Below are positions 9,622 through 18,501 of a stretch of 64,000 bases of DNA, in pieces. Numbering within the stretch: position 1 is the stretch's first letter; every line of letters starts with the position of its first letter. Under the pieces are notes generated by a model that did not search any database, had not been told where the DNA came from, and saw nothing but the letters and a program-made list of their open reading frames with translations. A program made the position numbers and the translations under genes. The stretch covers positions 91,251 through 155,250 of the forward strand of contig JAHBUC010000009.1 in the NCBI GenBank assembly GCA_019638275.1. Direction: 5' to 3'. Source of the stretch: Cyclobacteriaceae bacterium. Lineage in GTDB: Bacteria; Bacteroidota; Bacteroidia; Cytophagales; Cyclobacteriaceae.

Positions 9622-10260
9622 ATGAAATCGGGATTATTTACTTCCGTATACTACCTGTTGTTCAAAGCCAGGCGACCGGTAAGGTTGGTCAATGCCATTA
9701 CATTTTTCCGGGTTGCGGTATTTCCCTTCTTTATACTTGTACTCACACTGAATAGCATTGATATTTTTAAGTGGCTGTTGCTGATCAGCTTTCTTACGGA
9801 TGCGCTGGATGGCTTCCTTGCCAGAAAGCTGAAGGTCAACAGCATTCTCGGTTCACGCCTGGATTCCATTGGTGATGATTTAACCGTGTTGGCCGGTTTG
9901 CTGGGCATGTTTGTATTCCGGTGGGAATTTCTAAAAACAGCATGGATTCCGATTGTGGTTGTACTGGGTATTTTTCTTATTCAAACCCTGTACGCACTCT
10001 TTAAATATCAAAAGGCGACCAGCTTTCATACCCTTGGTGCAAAAACGGCTGCTATGCTACAAGGCACCTTTCTCTGCAGCCTGTTTTTTTTCGATGAGCC
10101 CGTATATTGGCTTTTCTATGCCGCTTTGGTGGTAACCGCGTTGGAATTGATGGAAGAGATTGTGATGGTAACAGTTTTACCAAAATGGAAATCGGATGTA
10201 CTGGGTATTTATTGGGCGTTAAAGATCAAAAGTACGGAACAACAACCGGAACAGGAATGA
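9622..10260 (+). CDS. CDP-alcohol phosphatidyltransferase family protein
   Basis: Integral membrane enzyme that transfers a phosphatidyl group from CDP-diacylglycerol to an alcohol in phospholipid synthesis. The full family signature D-xx-DG-xx-AR-x8-G-xxx-D-xxx-D is present in TDALDGFLAR followed by GSRLDSIGDD (about residues 56-85), which binds the metal and CDP. Several hydrophobic helices follow (FIPIVVVLGIFLIQTLYALF-like and YWLFYAALVVTALELM). Whether the acceptor is glycerol phosphate, serine or inositol phosphate cannot be told from the motif. Its TGA stop abuts directly on the stop codon of the convergent AraC gene with no spacer. Confidence 0.9.
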   Translation: MKSGLFTSVYYLLFKARRPVRLVNAITFFRVAVFPFFILVLTLNSIDIFKWLLLISFLTDALDGFLARKLKVNSILGSRLDSIGDDLTVLAGLLGMFVFRWEFLKTAWIPIVVVLGIFLIQTLYALFKYQKATSFHTLGAKTAAMLQGTFLCSLFFFDEPVYWLFYAALVVTALELMEEIVMVTVLPKWKSDVLGIYWALKIKSTEQQPEQE

Positions 10261-11259
10261 CTACCGCAATGCAGTGGGCGAAATACCAAAATGCTTTTTG
10301 AAAGCTGCTGAAAAATGATTGGGGTTTTTGTACCCGATCATGCGGGCAATATCAATAATGCGCTTATCGCTTTCACGGATCTGATTTCGGGCAAGTTCCA
10401 TTCGCAAGCTGCCGATGTATTCAAAAATACTCTTGCCAAACAAACTTCGGAACATGGTCATCAGCTTATTGGTGTTAACGCCAAACCGTTTACTCAATTC
10501 ATCCAGTGTATGATCGTGTAAAAATGTTTCGGTAAGGTGTAGCTTAAGTTCATGCGCCAACTCAAGATCGCGCTTGCCAAACTTTGTAGTAATGATGTTT
10601 GCCTCCTTCCCGAAAAGGCCATGAAGTTGAAGCAACAACAATTGAATGATGGAGGTCTCCATCATCATTTCTCCCAGCCGTCCTTCAAGCGGGCAATTGA
10701 AAATATTCTGCAATGCATTTTCCTGCACAACATTCAGCGGTAATGAATGTCCACCCATTAAACGCTGGCGCGAAAAAATCCGCTCCCGTAATCGTTCGGC
10801 CCACGCTTCATTCTCGGGCAGAAACTGATTCAGGTATTCGGATGTATAGGAGAAATGAACAAAGTGCAAAGGCGTATTGGCTGGGGCCAGGTGCAGAAAA
10901 TCATTATCCGGATCGTACTTGAAATTATGCGTACGGTTGTAAATATCTACTTCGTTATCTTCACCCGGTAAAACTGATTTCAAACGCGCTTTAAAAAACA
11001 CGCAACTTCCCAATAGTTCCGATCCATGGGCATGCGTATTGTAAAACATAACATTCTCCTGAAACTGTGCATCAATTTCCCGTAGCGAAAAATTAGGTAG
11101 ATACATATCGCGCACCCGTAGTGTTGCCAGTCCTTCGGGCCAGTCATTTTCATTTACCGTGTTCTCAATAAACTTACCATATTCAATATGGGCTGGTTTT
11201 GTATGCGAGAGCACCGGGATGTTGGGATTATCTACAGTAACAAAATTATTGAGTTGCAT
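10261..11259 (-). CDS. AraC family transcriptional regulator
   Basis: Regulator of 332 residues with a C-terminal AraC DNA-binding domain: LDELSKRFGVNTNKLMTMFRSLFG is the first helix-turn-helix and IIDIARMIGYKNPNHFSAAFKKHFGISP the second and the family signature. The N-terminal 220 residues form a sensory domain without recognisable motif. It is divergent from the cytochrome c gene at 11444, which it may regulate (inference from position). Its stop codon touches the stop of the convergent phosphatidyltransferase gene. Confidence 0.92.
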   Translation of the reverse strand: MQLNNFVTVDNPNIPVLSHTKPAHIEYGKFIENTVNENDWPEGLATLRVRDMYLPNFSLREIDAQFQENVMFYNTHAHGSELLGSCVFFKARLKSVLPGEDNEVDIYNRTHNFKYDPDNDFLHLAPANTPLHFVHFSYTSEYLNQFLPENEAWAERLRERIFSRQRLMGGHSLPLNVVQENALQNIFNCPLEGRLGEMMMETSIIQLLLLQLHGLFGKEANIITTKFGKRDLELAHELKLHLTETFLHDHTLDELSKRFGVNTNKLMTMFRSLFGKSIFEYIGSLRMELARNQIRESDKRIIDIARMIGYKNPNHFSAAFKKHFGISPTALR

Positions 11260-11443
11260 AAGGGGTGACAGAAGTCAACAAGCTCCTTTCACGAAAAGCG
11301 TTCAACAAAGTTTCGTAGAATCATTCTAAAGAAAAGCACAAAGTAAACAGAAGTTGATTTAGCGTATGAGAGAAGTGGTTTAACGTAGTCTGCCAACCGG
11401 GTTGATTTCGTGTAACTCCACAAAACAATTGAAAACCCTGATT

Positions 11444-12031
11444 ATGAAACCAAAAGCAAAATTCCTTTTTATGGTGATACTGGCGGGGCTCGTGGGAGCC
11501 TGCATGTTCAGAACACCCGATAAAAAAGAAGCCAACAATAATTGGTTGAAGGATGAAGAAATGATTAAGCGCGGGCAACATTTAGTTACCGTTAGCGCCT
11601 GTCACGATTGTCATTCCCCAAAAATTATGACCCCGCTGGGTCCTGAACCCGATCCGGATCGCCTGCTTTCCGGCCATCCGCAAGATGAACCACTTCCTCC
11701 TGTTCCTACGGGGAGTGAAAACTGGATACTCTTCAATATGGGGCTAACCGGATTTGTTGGCCCATGGGGAATCTCCTACGCTGCCAACCTAACACCCGAT
11801 GATACCGGAACAGGAAGCTGGAGCTTTGATCAGTTCAAACTGGCCATCCGGAAAGGCAAGTATAAAGGACTTGAAGGGAGTCGTGATTTGCTGCCGCCTA
11901 TGCCCTGGCAGATGTATCAACACTTCAACGATGATGAATTGAAAGCCATTTTCGCTTACCTGCAATCTATTAAACCTGTGCGTAACCTGGTACCGGCTCC
12001 GGTATCACCAAACGATATGCCACTGAATTAA
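11444..12031 (+). CDS. Cytochrome c lipoprotein
   Basis: Monohaem cytochrome c anchored as a lipoprotein. From the ATG at 11444 the signal ends in GLVGAC (Cys20) and the haem-binding motif is CHDCH (residues 53-57). The start at 11444 is preferred over the one at 11402 because it places a positively charged MKPKAK stretch in front of the hydrophobic core. The C-terminal DDELKAIFAYLQSIKPVRN is the usual last helix of class I cytochromes c, and PPMPW upstream may supply the axial Met. Proteins of this type often carry electrons from dehydrogenases such as the IorAB enzyme 2 kb away; that link is inference. Confidence 0.9.
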   Translation: MKPKAKFLFMVILAGLVGACMFRTPDKKEANNNWLKDEEMIKRGQHLVTVSACHDCHSPKIMTPLGPEPDPDRLLSGHPQDEPLPPVPTGSENWILFNMGLTGFVGPWGISYAANLTPDDTGTGSWSFDQFKLAIRKGKYKGLEGSRDLLPPMPWQMYQHFNDDELKAIFAYLQSIKPVRNLVPAPVSPNDMPLN

Positions 12032-12042
12032 AATTTAAAATC

Positions 12043-12537
12043 ATGAAAAATTTATTTCTTTTATCCGTCATGACTTTAACCTTAACTTCCTTTACAACCC
12101 AACAAGAACCGCTAACGGTTAACCAAATTGGAGTGAATACGATTGAGGCGCTTCAACATCAAACATTTTCATCGTATGCTGCGCTGCAACCCACGCTGGC
12201 CGATTTCTACGCAGTAATGGATGCACACACTGTTGTTTACGGTAATACCTTGTTTGAAGCAAAGAATGATTTTGCCTTAACCTATGCCAAGAAAATCATT
12301 CCTGCCCTACATGAATCCTTCAGCCGGATTATCGAAGAAGGCAAGGCGATCGGTATCGATTGGAATGATGTGGAGTACCAACGCATTGAATATGGCCCAG
12401 AACCCAAAGGGAAGTTTGGTGTATCAACGCTTACCATTGTTTTCACTTCCAAAGGCCAGGAGCACAAAGTGGTTGTTGAGAATGCCCTGGTGATTAACGG
12501 AGTATGGAAGCTAAGTCAGTTTGCACGATTAATTTAA
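12043..12537 (+). CDS. Exported NTF2-like (SnoaL-type) hypothetical protein
   Basis: Exported 164-residue protein with a signal peptide (MKNLFLLSVMTLTLTSFTTQQ). The mature part (TLADFYAVMDAHTVVYGNTLFEAKNDFA ... VVENALVINGVWKLSQF) has the helix-then-beta-sheet pattern and the final GVWKLSQF strand of NTF2-like/SnoaL domains, but no catalytic residues that I can name. It lies 11 bases after the cytochrome c gene and 6 bases before a tiny membrane gene, so the three are probably one operon. Confidence 0.7.
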   Translation: MKNLFLLSVMTLTLTSFTTQQEPLTVNQIGVNTIEALQHQTFSSYAALQPTLADFYAVMDAHTVVYGNTLFEAKNDFALTYAKKIIPALHESFSRIIEEGKAIGIDWNDVEYQRIEYGPEPKGKFGVSTLTIVFTSKGQEHKVVVENALVINGVWKLSQFARLI

Positions 12538-12543
12538 ACAAAA

Positions 12544-12660
12544 ATGAAACCTGCTATGATGTTTTTCGTTTTGTTTCTGGGAAGCCTGATCATCCTAACC
12601 GTTGCCATGCTGGTCGGTTGGTTGATTCAGTTGCCGAAGGATGTGTTCGGTAAAAAATAA
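12544..12660 (+). CDS. Small single-pass membrane protein (38 aa)
   Basis: Short open frame with ATG at 12544 and TAA at 12658-12660. The product is one hydrophobic helix (MMFFVLFLGSLIILTVAML, about residues 5-27) followed by a short charged tail ending VFGKK. Spacing of 6 bases from the preceding stop, the typical transmembrane composition and the terminator-like inverted repeat after it support a real gene at the end of the cytochrome c operon. Function unknown; perhaps an accessory subunit. Confidence 0.6.
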   Translation: MKPAMMFFVLFLGSLIILTVAMLVGWLIQLPKDVFGKK

Positions 12661-12678
12661 GAAGTCATTTTGTAACGA

Positions 12679-12728
12679 AACCCCGGATGAAGCTGGCCTT
12701 GTCTCAGAAGTAATCCGGGGTTCGTGTT
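12679..12728. terminator. Inverted repeat / possible bidirectional terminator
   Basis: A perfect 10-bp inverted repeat AACCCCGGAT (12679-12688) and ATCCGGGGTT (12713-12722) with a 24-base loop lies between the convergent ends of the small membrane gene (12660) and the DinB gene (12732). It is followed on the plus strand by the T-rich CGTGTTTTTT. The long loop makes it less canonical than the other terminators. Confidence 0.6.
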
Positions 12729-12731
12729 TTT

Positions 12732-13256
12732 TCAGGGTTTCAATATTCCAAGAAACTCAATCCACGGGCCCACTTCGTATTTGTAGTGCTTCGCCATAAC
12801 ACGAGAAATCTGCGACAGGTGATTAAGATCGTGAACCGCCCAGGTAGCAAGTAATTGGCCCAAGGTAACCGCTCCAAATACCGGATGAATACCCGTTTTG
12901 TTAAAATCACTTTGAGCAAGATTTTTTGATTTGACAACTTCAAGGTTATATTTTCGTAACGCAGAAAATTCATCCAGCAAATCATTCAAACGTTTTCCCT
13001 TGCTGGCTTCAAATTGTGCAAACCTGTCGAATGGCTCAAAGGTCTTTTCTCCCTGATCGGAAAGTATTTTCTCCATTCGCGGAATCCAATCTGTTTTTTC
13101 TCCATGAATAAGATGCCCCACTATATCAAAAGCATTCCAGGTATCTGCACCTTCGTTTGCAAAAACCCAATCGTTTGGTAAATCCCGCAACAGGCTGTCA
13201 AGCACCGAAGGTGTTCTTTCCAACACGCGCAACGTCTTTTGTAATTCAAACGCCAT
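12732..13256 (-). CDS. DinB family metal-dependent hydrolase-like protein
   Basis: Four-helix-bundle protein of the DinB/YfiT superfamily. The conserved histidines that bind a divalent metal appear as HLIHGEKTDW (about residue 50) and HDLNHLSQISR (about 142-146). Family members act in thiol transfer or detoxification, but for most the substrate is unknown. The gene starts 11 bases after the stop of the large IorB-like gene and is probably its operon mate. Confidence 0.88.
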   Translation of the reverse strand: MAFELQKTLRVLERTPSVLDSLLRDLPNDWVFANEGADTWNAFDIVGHLIHGEKTDWIPRMEKILSDQGEKTFEPFDRFAQFEASKGKRLNDLLDEFSALRKYNLEVVKSKNLAQSDFNKTGIHPVFGAVTLGQLLATWAVHDLNHLSQISRVMAKHYKYEVGPWIEFLGILKP

Positions 13257-13267
13257 ATCATGTAATA

Positions 13268-15397
13268 TTAAATTCTACCGCGGTTTGCCAGCAACGGAAG
13301 GTTGTTCAACTTTTTACCCGAGGCATCATAAATGGCGTTGCGAATAGCAGGAGCAATACCAACAATGGGCGCTTCACCCGCTCCGGTAGAACGGATATCA
13401 GGCCTGTCGATTAGAATAATTTCAATGGGTGGTATATCACTGAACCGCGGAACACGGTAATTCGCAAAAGAAGGGTTGATCATTTTTCCATCTTTAAAGT
13501 CAACCATTTCGAACAACGCCCCACCAAGCCCTTGAAGAATGCAACCGATAACCTGGCTGCGTAAATGACGAGGGTTGATGATTTTTCCACACTCAAATGC
13601 AGAAACAATCCGAAGTACGTTAACTGCACCGCTTGCCGCTACCTCTACTTCAACAGCAAGGGCTGTATACCCACCTTTTTCAAAACCACAGGCAATGCCG
13701 TAGCCTCTTCCCTTCTGCTTAGGCTTCGTCCAGCCAAAAGTATTTGCTGTGGTCTCTAAAACTTTTATCAACCGATCATCTTTCAGGTGTTTGATCCGGA
13801 AAGCAACCGGATCAATATTGAGTGATACGGCCATGTCATTCATTTGGCATTCACGGGCAAATACATTAGCCGTAGCCGCCAGCGCACGATAGGAACCTTG
13901 GCGCAAAGGAGAATCAACCGGATGGAATTGTATTTTCTGATTTTCGATTTCATATGGTATCTGAATTCCGGCTGCACCAGAATTATAATTATGAAACTCC
14001 CAGGCGGTCACGTTTCCGGTAGCATCCACCACACTCTTCGCATCAATCACACCAGCCGGCCGGAAGTACGCCCACTTAAATTCTTCCTCTCGAGTCCATA
14101 CTACCTTAACAGGCTTTCCAACCGCTTTCGACAGTCGGGCCGCTTCAATGGCAGTTTCTCCAGTGTGTTTTCCTCCATAGCCGGAGCCAGTATCGGGCAT
14201 AATAACCCGAACATTTTCCTTGCTCATCCGGAAGTGTCGCTCAAGTTCTTCCTGCACACCAAAGGGTCGCTGCGTGCCAATCCACACCGTAAGCTTGTCA
14301 CCTTCCCATTGCGCCACAGCAGCACGAGGTTCAAGCGGTGCATGCGCGATGTAATTGACATGGAATGTTTGCATCAATACTTCTTTAGATGCAGCGAATA
14401 CTTTATCTACATCACCTTTTGAACTTTCAGTTCGCGCACTGCTTGCCCTCTCTTTTAAATAGTTAAAAATGACTTCGCGAGAAGGTTGTGGAGTAGTTTT
14501 CCATTCGGCCCTAATCTCCCATAAGGCACGCTCAGCAGATTGGGAATCATTGGACACAACACCTATAAAATCACCATCCTGTACTACTGTAACACCAGTT
14601 ATTGCCTTGGCTTTTTGTGTATCTGCCGATACAAGCGAAGCACCATATGCCGGAGCCCGAAGAATTTTACCGTACATCATTCCCGGCAGCACCATGTCGC
14701 ATGTGTATTGGTGCTTACCCGTAATGAAGTCACGACCATTTATCTTCTGAACTGATTGCCCGGCTATCTTCCATTTCTCGGGCGGTGTTAAAGCAGCTTT
14801 GTCGTTTATGGGTTTTAAGATTTTCTTTCCTTGCGCCAACTGTTGGTAAGTAACAGATTTTCTTGACGAAGCCTGCATCACCTTTCCACCCTCAGCGCGC
14901 AATGATGATGCGGATACTTTCCACTGACTTGCTGCCAACTCCACAAGAACTTCACGCAGCGAAGCCGCGGCCTTTCTCAATATAGGCGACATATTCGGTG
15001 TGGTGAGGCTTCCAAACGTTCCACGATCATACGGAACCAGGCTGGTATCGCCCATGATCATATCAATATCGTTAACTGAAACACGAAGTTCCTCTGCAAC
15101 AATTTGCGTAAGTGATGTTCGGATGTTCTGTCCCACCTCAACCTTACCGGTGTACACTACAATTCTTCCCGCTTCATTGATGTGTATCCAGGCTGCGATA
15201 GTACTATCATCGAAGTTCTCGCTTTCCCGATTTTTTAAATCCGAAGTAAGTGTTGAAGCCAGTACATCCGATACGGTTAGTGCAACGCCTACCCCACCGC
15301 CAACCAGTCGGAAAAAATTTCTTCGGGTTACCGGCTTTTGTATGCTTTCGTATAATTCGTATTGCTCTGGATAAAGTATATCTTCTGATTTCTTCAT
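13268..15397 (-). CDS. Molybdopterin-binding aldehyde/isoquinoline oxidoreductase, large subunit
   Basis: Large catalytic subunit (709 aa) of a xanthine-dehydrogenase-family enzyme of the isoquinoline 1-oxidoreductase (IorB) type, which hydroxylates aldehydes or N-heterocycles using molybdenum. I chose the ATG at 15397, ten bases after the small-subunit stop; the longer frame to 15487 would run into that gene. A twin-arginine signal is present (VTRRNFFRLVGGG), so the complex is exported folded. Family marks include GSYRALAATANVFARECQMND, GSGYGGKHTGE, VVWTREEEF and the C-terminal TGAGEAPIVGIAPAIRNA with the Glu of the active site. Physiological substrate unknown. Confidence 0.92.
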   Translation of the reverse strand: MKKSEDILYPEQYELYESIQKPVTRRNFFRLVGGGVGVALTVSDVLASTLTSDLKNRESENFDDSTIAAWIHINEAGRIVVYTGKVEVGQNIRTSLTQIVAEELRVSVNDIDMIMGDTSLVPYDRGTFGSLTTPNMSPILRKAAASLREVLVELAASQWKVSASSLRAEGGKVMQASSRKSVTYQQLAQGKKILKPINDKAALTPPEKWKIAGQSVQKINGRDFITGKHQYTCDMVLPGMMYGKILRAPAYGASLVSADTQKAKAITGVTVVQDGDFIGVVSNDSQSAERALWEIRAEWKTTPQPSREVIFNYLKERASSARTESSKGDVDKVFAASKEVLMQTFHVNYIAHAPLEPRAAVAQWEGDKLTVWIGTQRPFGVQEELERHFRMSKENVRVIMPDTGSGYGGKHTGETAIEAARLSKAVGKPVKVVWTREEEFKWAYFRPAGVIDAKSVVDATGNVTAWEFHNYNSGAAGIQIPYEIENQKIQFHPVDSPLRQGSYRALAATANVFARECQMNDMAVSLNIDPVAFRIKHLKDDRLIKVLETTANTFGWTKPKQKGRGYGIACGFEKGGYTALAVEVEVAASGAVNVLRIVSAFECGKIINPRHLRSQVIGCILQGLGGALFEMVDFKDGKMINPSFANYRVPRFSDIPPIEIILIDRPDIRSTGAGEAPIVGIAPAIRNAIYDASGKKLNNLPLLANRGRI

Positions 15398-15407
15398 GGC
15401 GTAGTGA

Positions 15408-15863
15408 TTAAGCGTTGGCGGCCTTGGCAATAGCTTCAACAATATCCGGATACGTGCAGCACCGACACACATTGCCGTGCATGGCATCCTTTATTTCCTC
15501 TTTTGACGGTGACGAATTTCGCTCCAGCAAAGCCACTGCCGACATCACCATGCCCGATGCGCAATAGGCACACTGAAAAGGGTCAGCTTCCAGAAGCACT
15601 TCCTGCACGCGATGGAGCTTTCCGTTTTGTTCAAGGCCTTCTATCGTCATGATTTCCTTATTCTGCGCGCTACCCACAGGCGTGATGCACGAACGTGCCG
15701 GCACACCGCCAATCAAGACTGTACATGCACCACAAACCCCTTCACCGCAGCCGTACTTGCTGCCGGTTAAACCCAAATGCTCCCGAAGCGCAACCAGCAA
15801 ACTGGTGCTGCCGCTTACTTCAATCGAATAATTTTTTCCATTTACCCGGATATTCATAGCCAC
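15408..15863 (-). CDS. [2Fe-2S] small subunit of IorAB-type oxidoreductase
   Basis: Iron-sulfur subunit of 151 residues that passes electrons out of the molybdenum subunit encoded next to it. The plant-type ferredoxin cluster motif is GCGEGVCGAC followed by a fourth Cys in RSCITP, and the second, helical cluster uses CAYCASGM and CRCCTYP. It has no export signal of its own and is expected to cross with its twin-arginine partner. First gene of the operon IorA - IorB - DinB. Confidence 0.94.
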   Translation of the reverse strand: MAMNIRVNGKNYSIEVSGSTSLLVALREHLGLTGSKYGCGEGVCGACTVLIGGVPARSCITPVGSAQNKEIMTIEGLEQNGKLHRVQEVLLEADPFQCAYCASGMVMSAVALLERNSSPSKEEIKDAMHGNVCRCCTYPDIVEAIAKAANA

Positions 15864-16006
15864 AGATTTTGGTTATCCTGACGAAGTTTAAATTACCTAA
15901 ATCGGAGAGTAATTGCAACCTCATAAGGTTCGGCACTCATAAAACATATCTCACCGGTTTTAAATAAAAGATTGATATTGGGCTGTATATTGATGACGTA
16001 TTCAAT

Positions 16007-17365
16007 ATGGCACAGATTTTTGATTGCATAGTAATAGGTGGTGGCTTTTCCGGACTGGCCGCTGGGCAGATTCTTCATAACGAACAGAAATCATTCCTGC
16101 TTCTGGAAGCGCGTGATCGGCTGGGCGGAAGAACACATACACGCCACTTTGACGATGGAAAATACGTTGACATTGGCGGTCAGTGGATCGGCCCCACGCA
16201 AGATCGCATGTATAGACTTGCCACCGAGCATGGCATTGAGTGGTATGAAACCTATAATGAAGGTAACAATATTCTTGACCTGAATCAGGTTATCAAAACC
16301 TACACCGGGCTAATCCCGAAAATGGATATCGCCTCCCTGATCAACATTGACTTTGTATTAAAAAAACTTGATCGATTAGCAAAGAAAATTGAGTTGAGCA
16401 ATCCCTGGTCAAATCCAAATGCCTCAACATGGGATAGCATGAGCCTGGAAGCGTTTGCGAAGAAGCATTGCTATACCAAAAATTGTTATAAAGTTGTCCG
16501 TGCCGGACTTGAAACCGTTTATGCCTGTGAACTGAATGAAGTGTCACTTCTTCATGCGTTGTTTTATATCCGTTCTGGCACAAACCTGAATGTATTGCTT
16601 AGCATTAAAGATGGCGCACAACAACACCGCATCAAAGGAGGTATGCAACCCTTTGCTGAAAAGCTTGCTGAAAAATTTCAGCACTCCATTCGGCTAAATA
16701 GTCCGGTTAAACGAATTGACCAATCAAAGGCTGTTGTCTCTGTATCAGGCGATGGTTTTGTATACCATGCCAAGCATGTGATCGTAGCCGTTCCCCCCGT
16801 GTTGATTCGGGAAATTGAATTCAGTCCCTCACTCCCACTCAAAAAGCAACAATTACTACAAAAACTTTCTATGGGCATTGTAGGAAAAGTGTTTGGCGTG
16901 TATGAAAAACCGTTCTGGAGAAGCAATGGCTTCAGCGGACAAGTAGTGGCGGATGAAAACGCGCCTTTCCAAACGTTGTTTGATTCCTCTCCGGCTGATA
17001 GTTCCTATGGGGTATTGTTGGCCTTTTGCATTGCCAATCGTGCACGCGAATTCTTTTCGCAGAATGAACAGACCAGAAAGAAAATTACACTTGAATACTT
17101 TGAACGCTATTTCGGAAAAGAAGCAGCACAACCAATTTACTATACCGATCATTGCTGGGCTGATGAAGCCTGGAGCAAAGGATGTTATGCGGGGCTTTAC
17201 CCTACCGGGGCATGGACAAATTTTCAAAACGAGTTGGCAAGGCCTACCGGTTCCATTTTTTGGGCAGGCACAGAAACATCGGATGTATGGTATGGCTATA
17301 TTGAGGGAGCCGTTCGGGCAGGCGAACGGGCGGCACATGAAGTTTTAAACAGTCTGAACCCTTGA
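16007..17365 (+). CDS. Flavin-dependent amine oxidase
   Basis: FAD enzyme of the monoamine oxidase family (452 aa) that oxidises an amine to an imine/aldehyde with release of ammonia. The dinucleotide-binding motif is VIGGGFSGLAAG (about residues 9-20), followed by LLEARDRLGGRTHT, the second family signature. The C-terminal FAD site is FWAGTETSDVWYGYIEGAVRAGERAA. A substrate-domain stretch GGMQPFAEKLAEKF fits the family. First gene of an operon: the next gene starts in the overlap TTGA at its stop codon. Confidence 0.93.
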   Translation: MAQIFDCIVIGGGFSGLAAGQILHNEQKSFLLLEARDRLGGRTHTRHFDDGKYVDIGGQWIGPTQDRMYRLATEHGIEWYETYNEGNNILDLNQVIKTYTGLIPKMDIASLINIDFVLKKLDRLAKKIELSNPWSNPNASTWDSMSLEAFAKKHCYTKNCYKVVRAGLETVYACELNEVSLLHALFYIRSGTNLNVLLSIKDGAQQHRIKGGMQPFAEKLAEKFQHSIRLNSPVKRIDQSKAVVSVSGDGFVYHAKHVIVAVPPVLIREIEFSPSLPLKKQQLLQKLSMGIVGKVFGVYEKPFWRSNGFSGQVVADENAPFQTLFDSSPADSSYGVLLAFCIANRAREFFSQNEQTRKKITLEYFERYFGKEAAQPIYYTDHCWADEAWSKGCYAGLYPTGAWTNFQNELARPTGSIFWAGTETSDVWYGYIEGAVRAGERAAHEVLNSLNP

Positions 17366-18492
17366 AAAAATTTTTTATATTCATATTAATCGTTGTTGGC
17401 CTCTGGACGATCTGGTCATCTGTTGGTCGCACAACCGAATGGAAAGAGCCCGATGGTAACATCGGGGTGGTTGAATCAATAGCTAACGATTCGGTCTGCT
17501 CAAAGAATATTGTAGGCATACAACCTTACATGGTTCCGGAGGATTACCTGAGTGAAGGACATTTCTACGAAAAAATAAAACTATACTTTGATCAAGCTCA
17601 ACGGGCCGGATTTTTCAAAGAAAACACGGTTGTGCTCTTACCGGAATACCTGGGTACCTGGCTCGTGATCAGTGGCGAGAAAACCAGTGTGGCCGAGACA
17701 GCGCATCTCAACAAAGCCATGACACTCATGGTATTGAGCAATATTCCAAAATTCATTCGCTCCTACTTCAACAATAATAAAGAACCGGACATTTTTGCTG
17801 CTTCACTTTTTCGGATGAAGGCCATGGAGATGGCACAGATTTACAGTGAAGTTTTTAAAGAGTTGGCTTCTACTTATCAGGTCACCGTTAACGGGGGCTC
17901 AATCGTTTTACCCGATCCAACCATAAACAAAAACAACATTGATGTTAATGTTAGCGGCCCACTTTATAACGCCAGTTTCATTTTCTATCCGGATGGGTCA
18001 ATTGACAAGCAGCCTGTTAAAAAATCATTTCCAATTTCAAGTGAGCAACCCTTTGTGCAAGCGTGCCCGATAACTGAATTGCCCATATACGATTTAAGCA
18101 TTGGTAAAACAGCAGTACTGGTCTGCGCTGATTCATGGTATCCGCAAGCCTATGAAGAAATAAGAAAGTCGGGTGCTGAAGTTATACTGGTGAATTCCTA
18201 TGCAGCCGGAGATAACGCCATGGATGCACCATGGAAAGGGTATGACGGCAGTTTGATGCCAAACGATGTAGATAAAAACGACATCGGCACCATTAAGGAA
18301 GTTGACGCCTGGAAAAAATATGCGCTTCCTGGTCGGATACAATCAACTCAGGCTAAAGTGGGTGTTAATGTTTTTCTTCGTGGAAAACTTTGGGACTTGG
18401 GGAGTGACGGTCAGCCGTTCTTTAGCGTTAATGGCGAATTGATAAATACATCAACTTCAGCAGGCGGGGGTATATGGAATATGTGCTTTTAA
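17362..18492 (+). CDS. Carbon-nitrogen hydrolase (nitrilase superfamily), membrane-anchored
   Basis: Amidase/nitrilase-fold enzyme (376 aa) with an N-terminal membrane anchor (FFIFILIVVGLWTIWSSV). The catalytic Glu-Lys-Cys triad can be placed in VVLLPEYLGTW, in QPVKKSFPIS and in TAVLVCADSWYPQAYEEI. It hydrolyses an amide or nitrile C-N bond; substrate unknown. The start is TTG at 17362, overlapping the TGA of the amine oxidase (TTGA), which implies translational coupling; no closer ATG is available. The extracytoplasmic location is unusual for nitrilases but known in the apolipoprotein acyltransferase branch, to which this does not obviously belong. Confidence 0.87.
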   Translation: MKKFFIFILIVVGLWTIWSSVGRTTEWKEPDGNIGVVESIANDSVCSKNIVGIQPYMVPEDYLSEGHFYEKIKLYFDQAQRAGFFKENTVVLLPEYLGTWLVISGEKTSVAETAHLNKAMTLMVLSNIPKFIRSYFNNNKEPDIFAASLFRMKAMEMAQIYSEVFKELASTYQVTVNGGSIVLPDPTINKNNIDVNVSGPLYNASFIFYPDGSIDKQPVKKSFPISSEQPFVQACPITELPIYDLSIGKTAVLVCADSWYPQAYEEIRKSGAEVILVNSYAAGDNAMDAPWKGYDGSLMPNDVDKNDIGTIKEVDAWKKYALPGRIQSTQAKVGVNVFLRGKLWDLGSDGQPFFSVNGELINTSTSAGGGIWNMCF

Positions 18493-18501
18493 CTCAACAT
18501 C

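Noticed and set aside
13844..14422. Plus-strand open frame of 192 codons inside the IorB gene
   Set aside because: It is the antisense shadow of a well-conserved molybdenum-subunit gene and shows no signal or motif.
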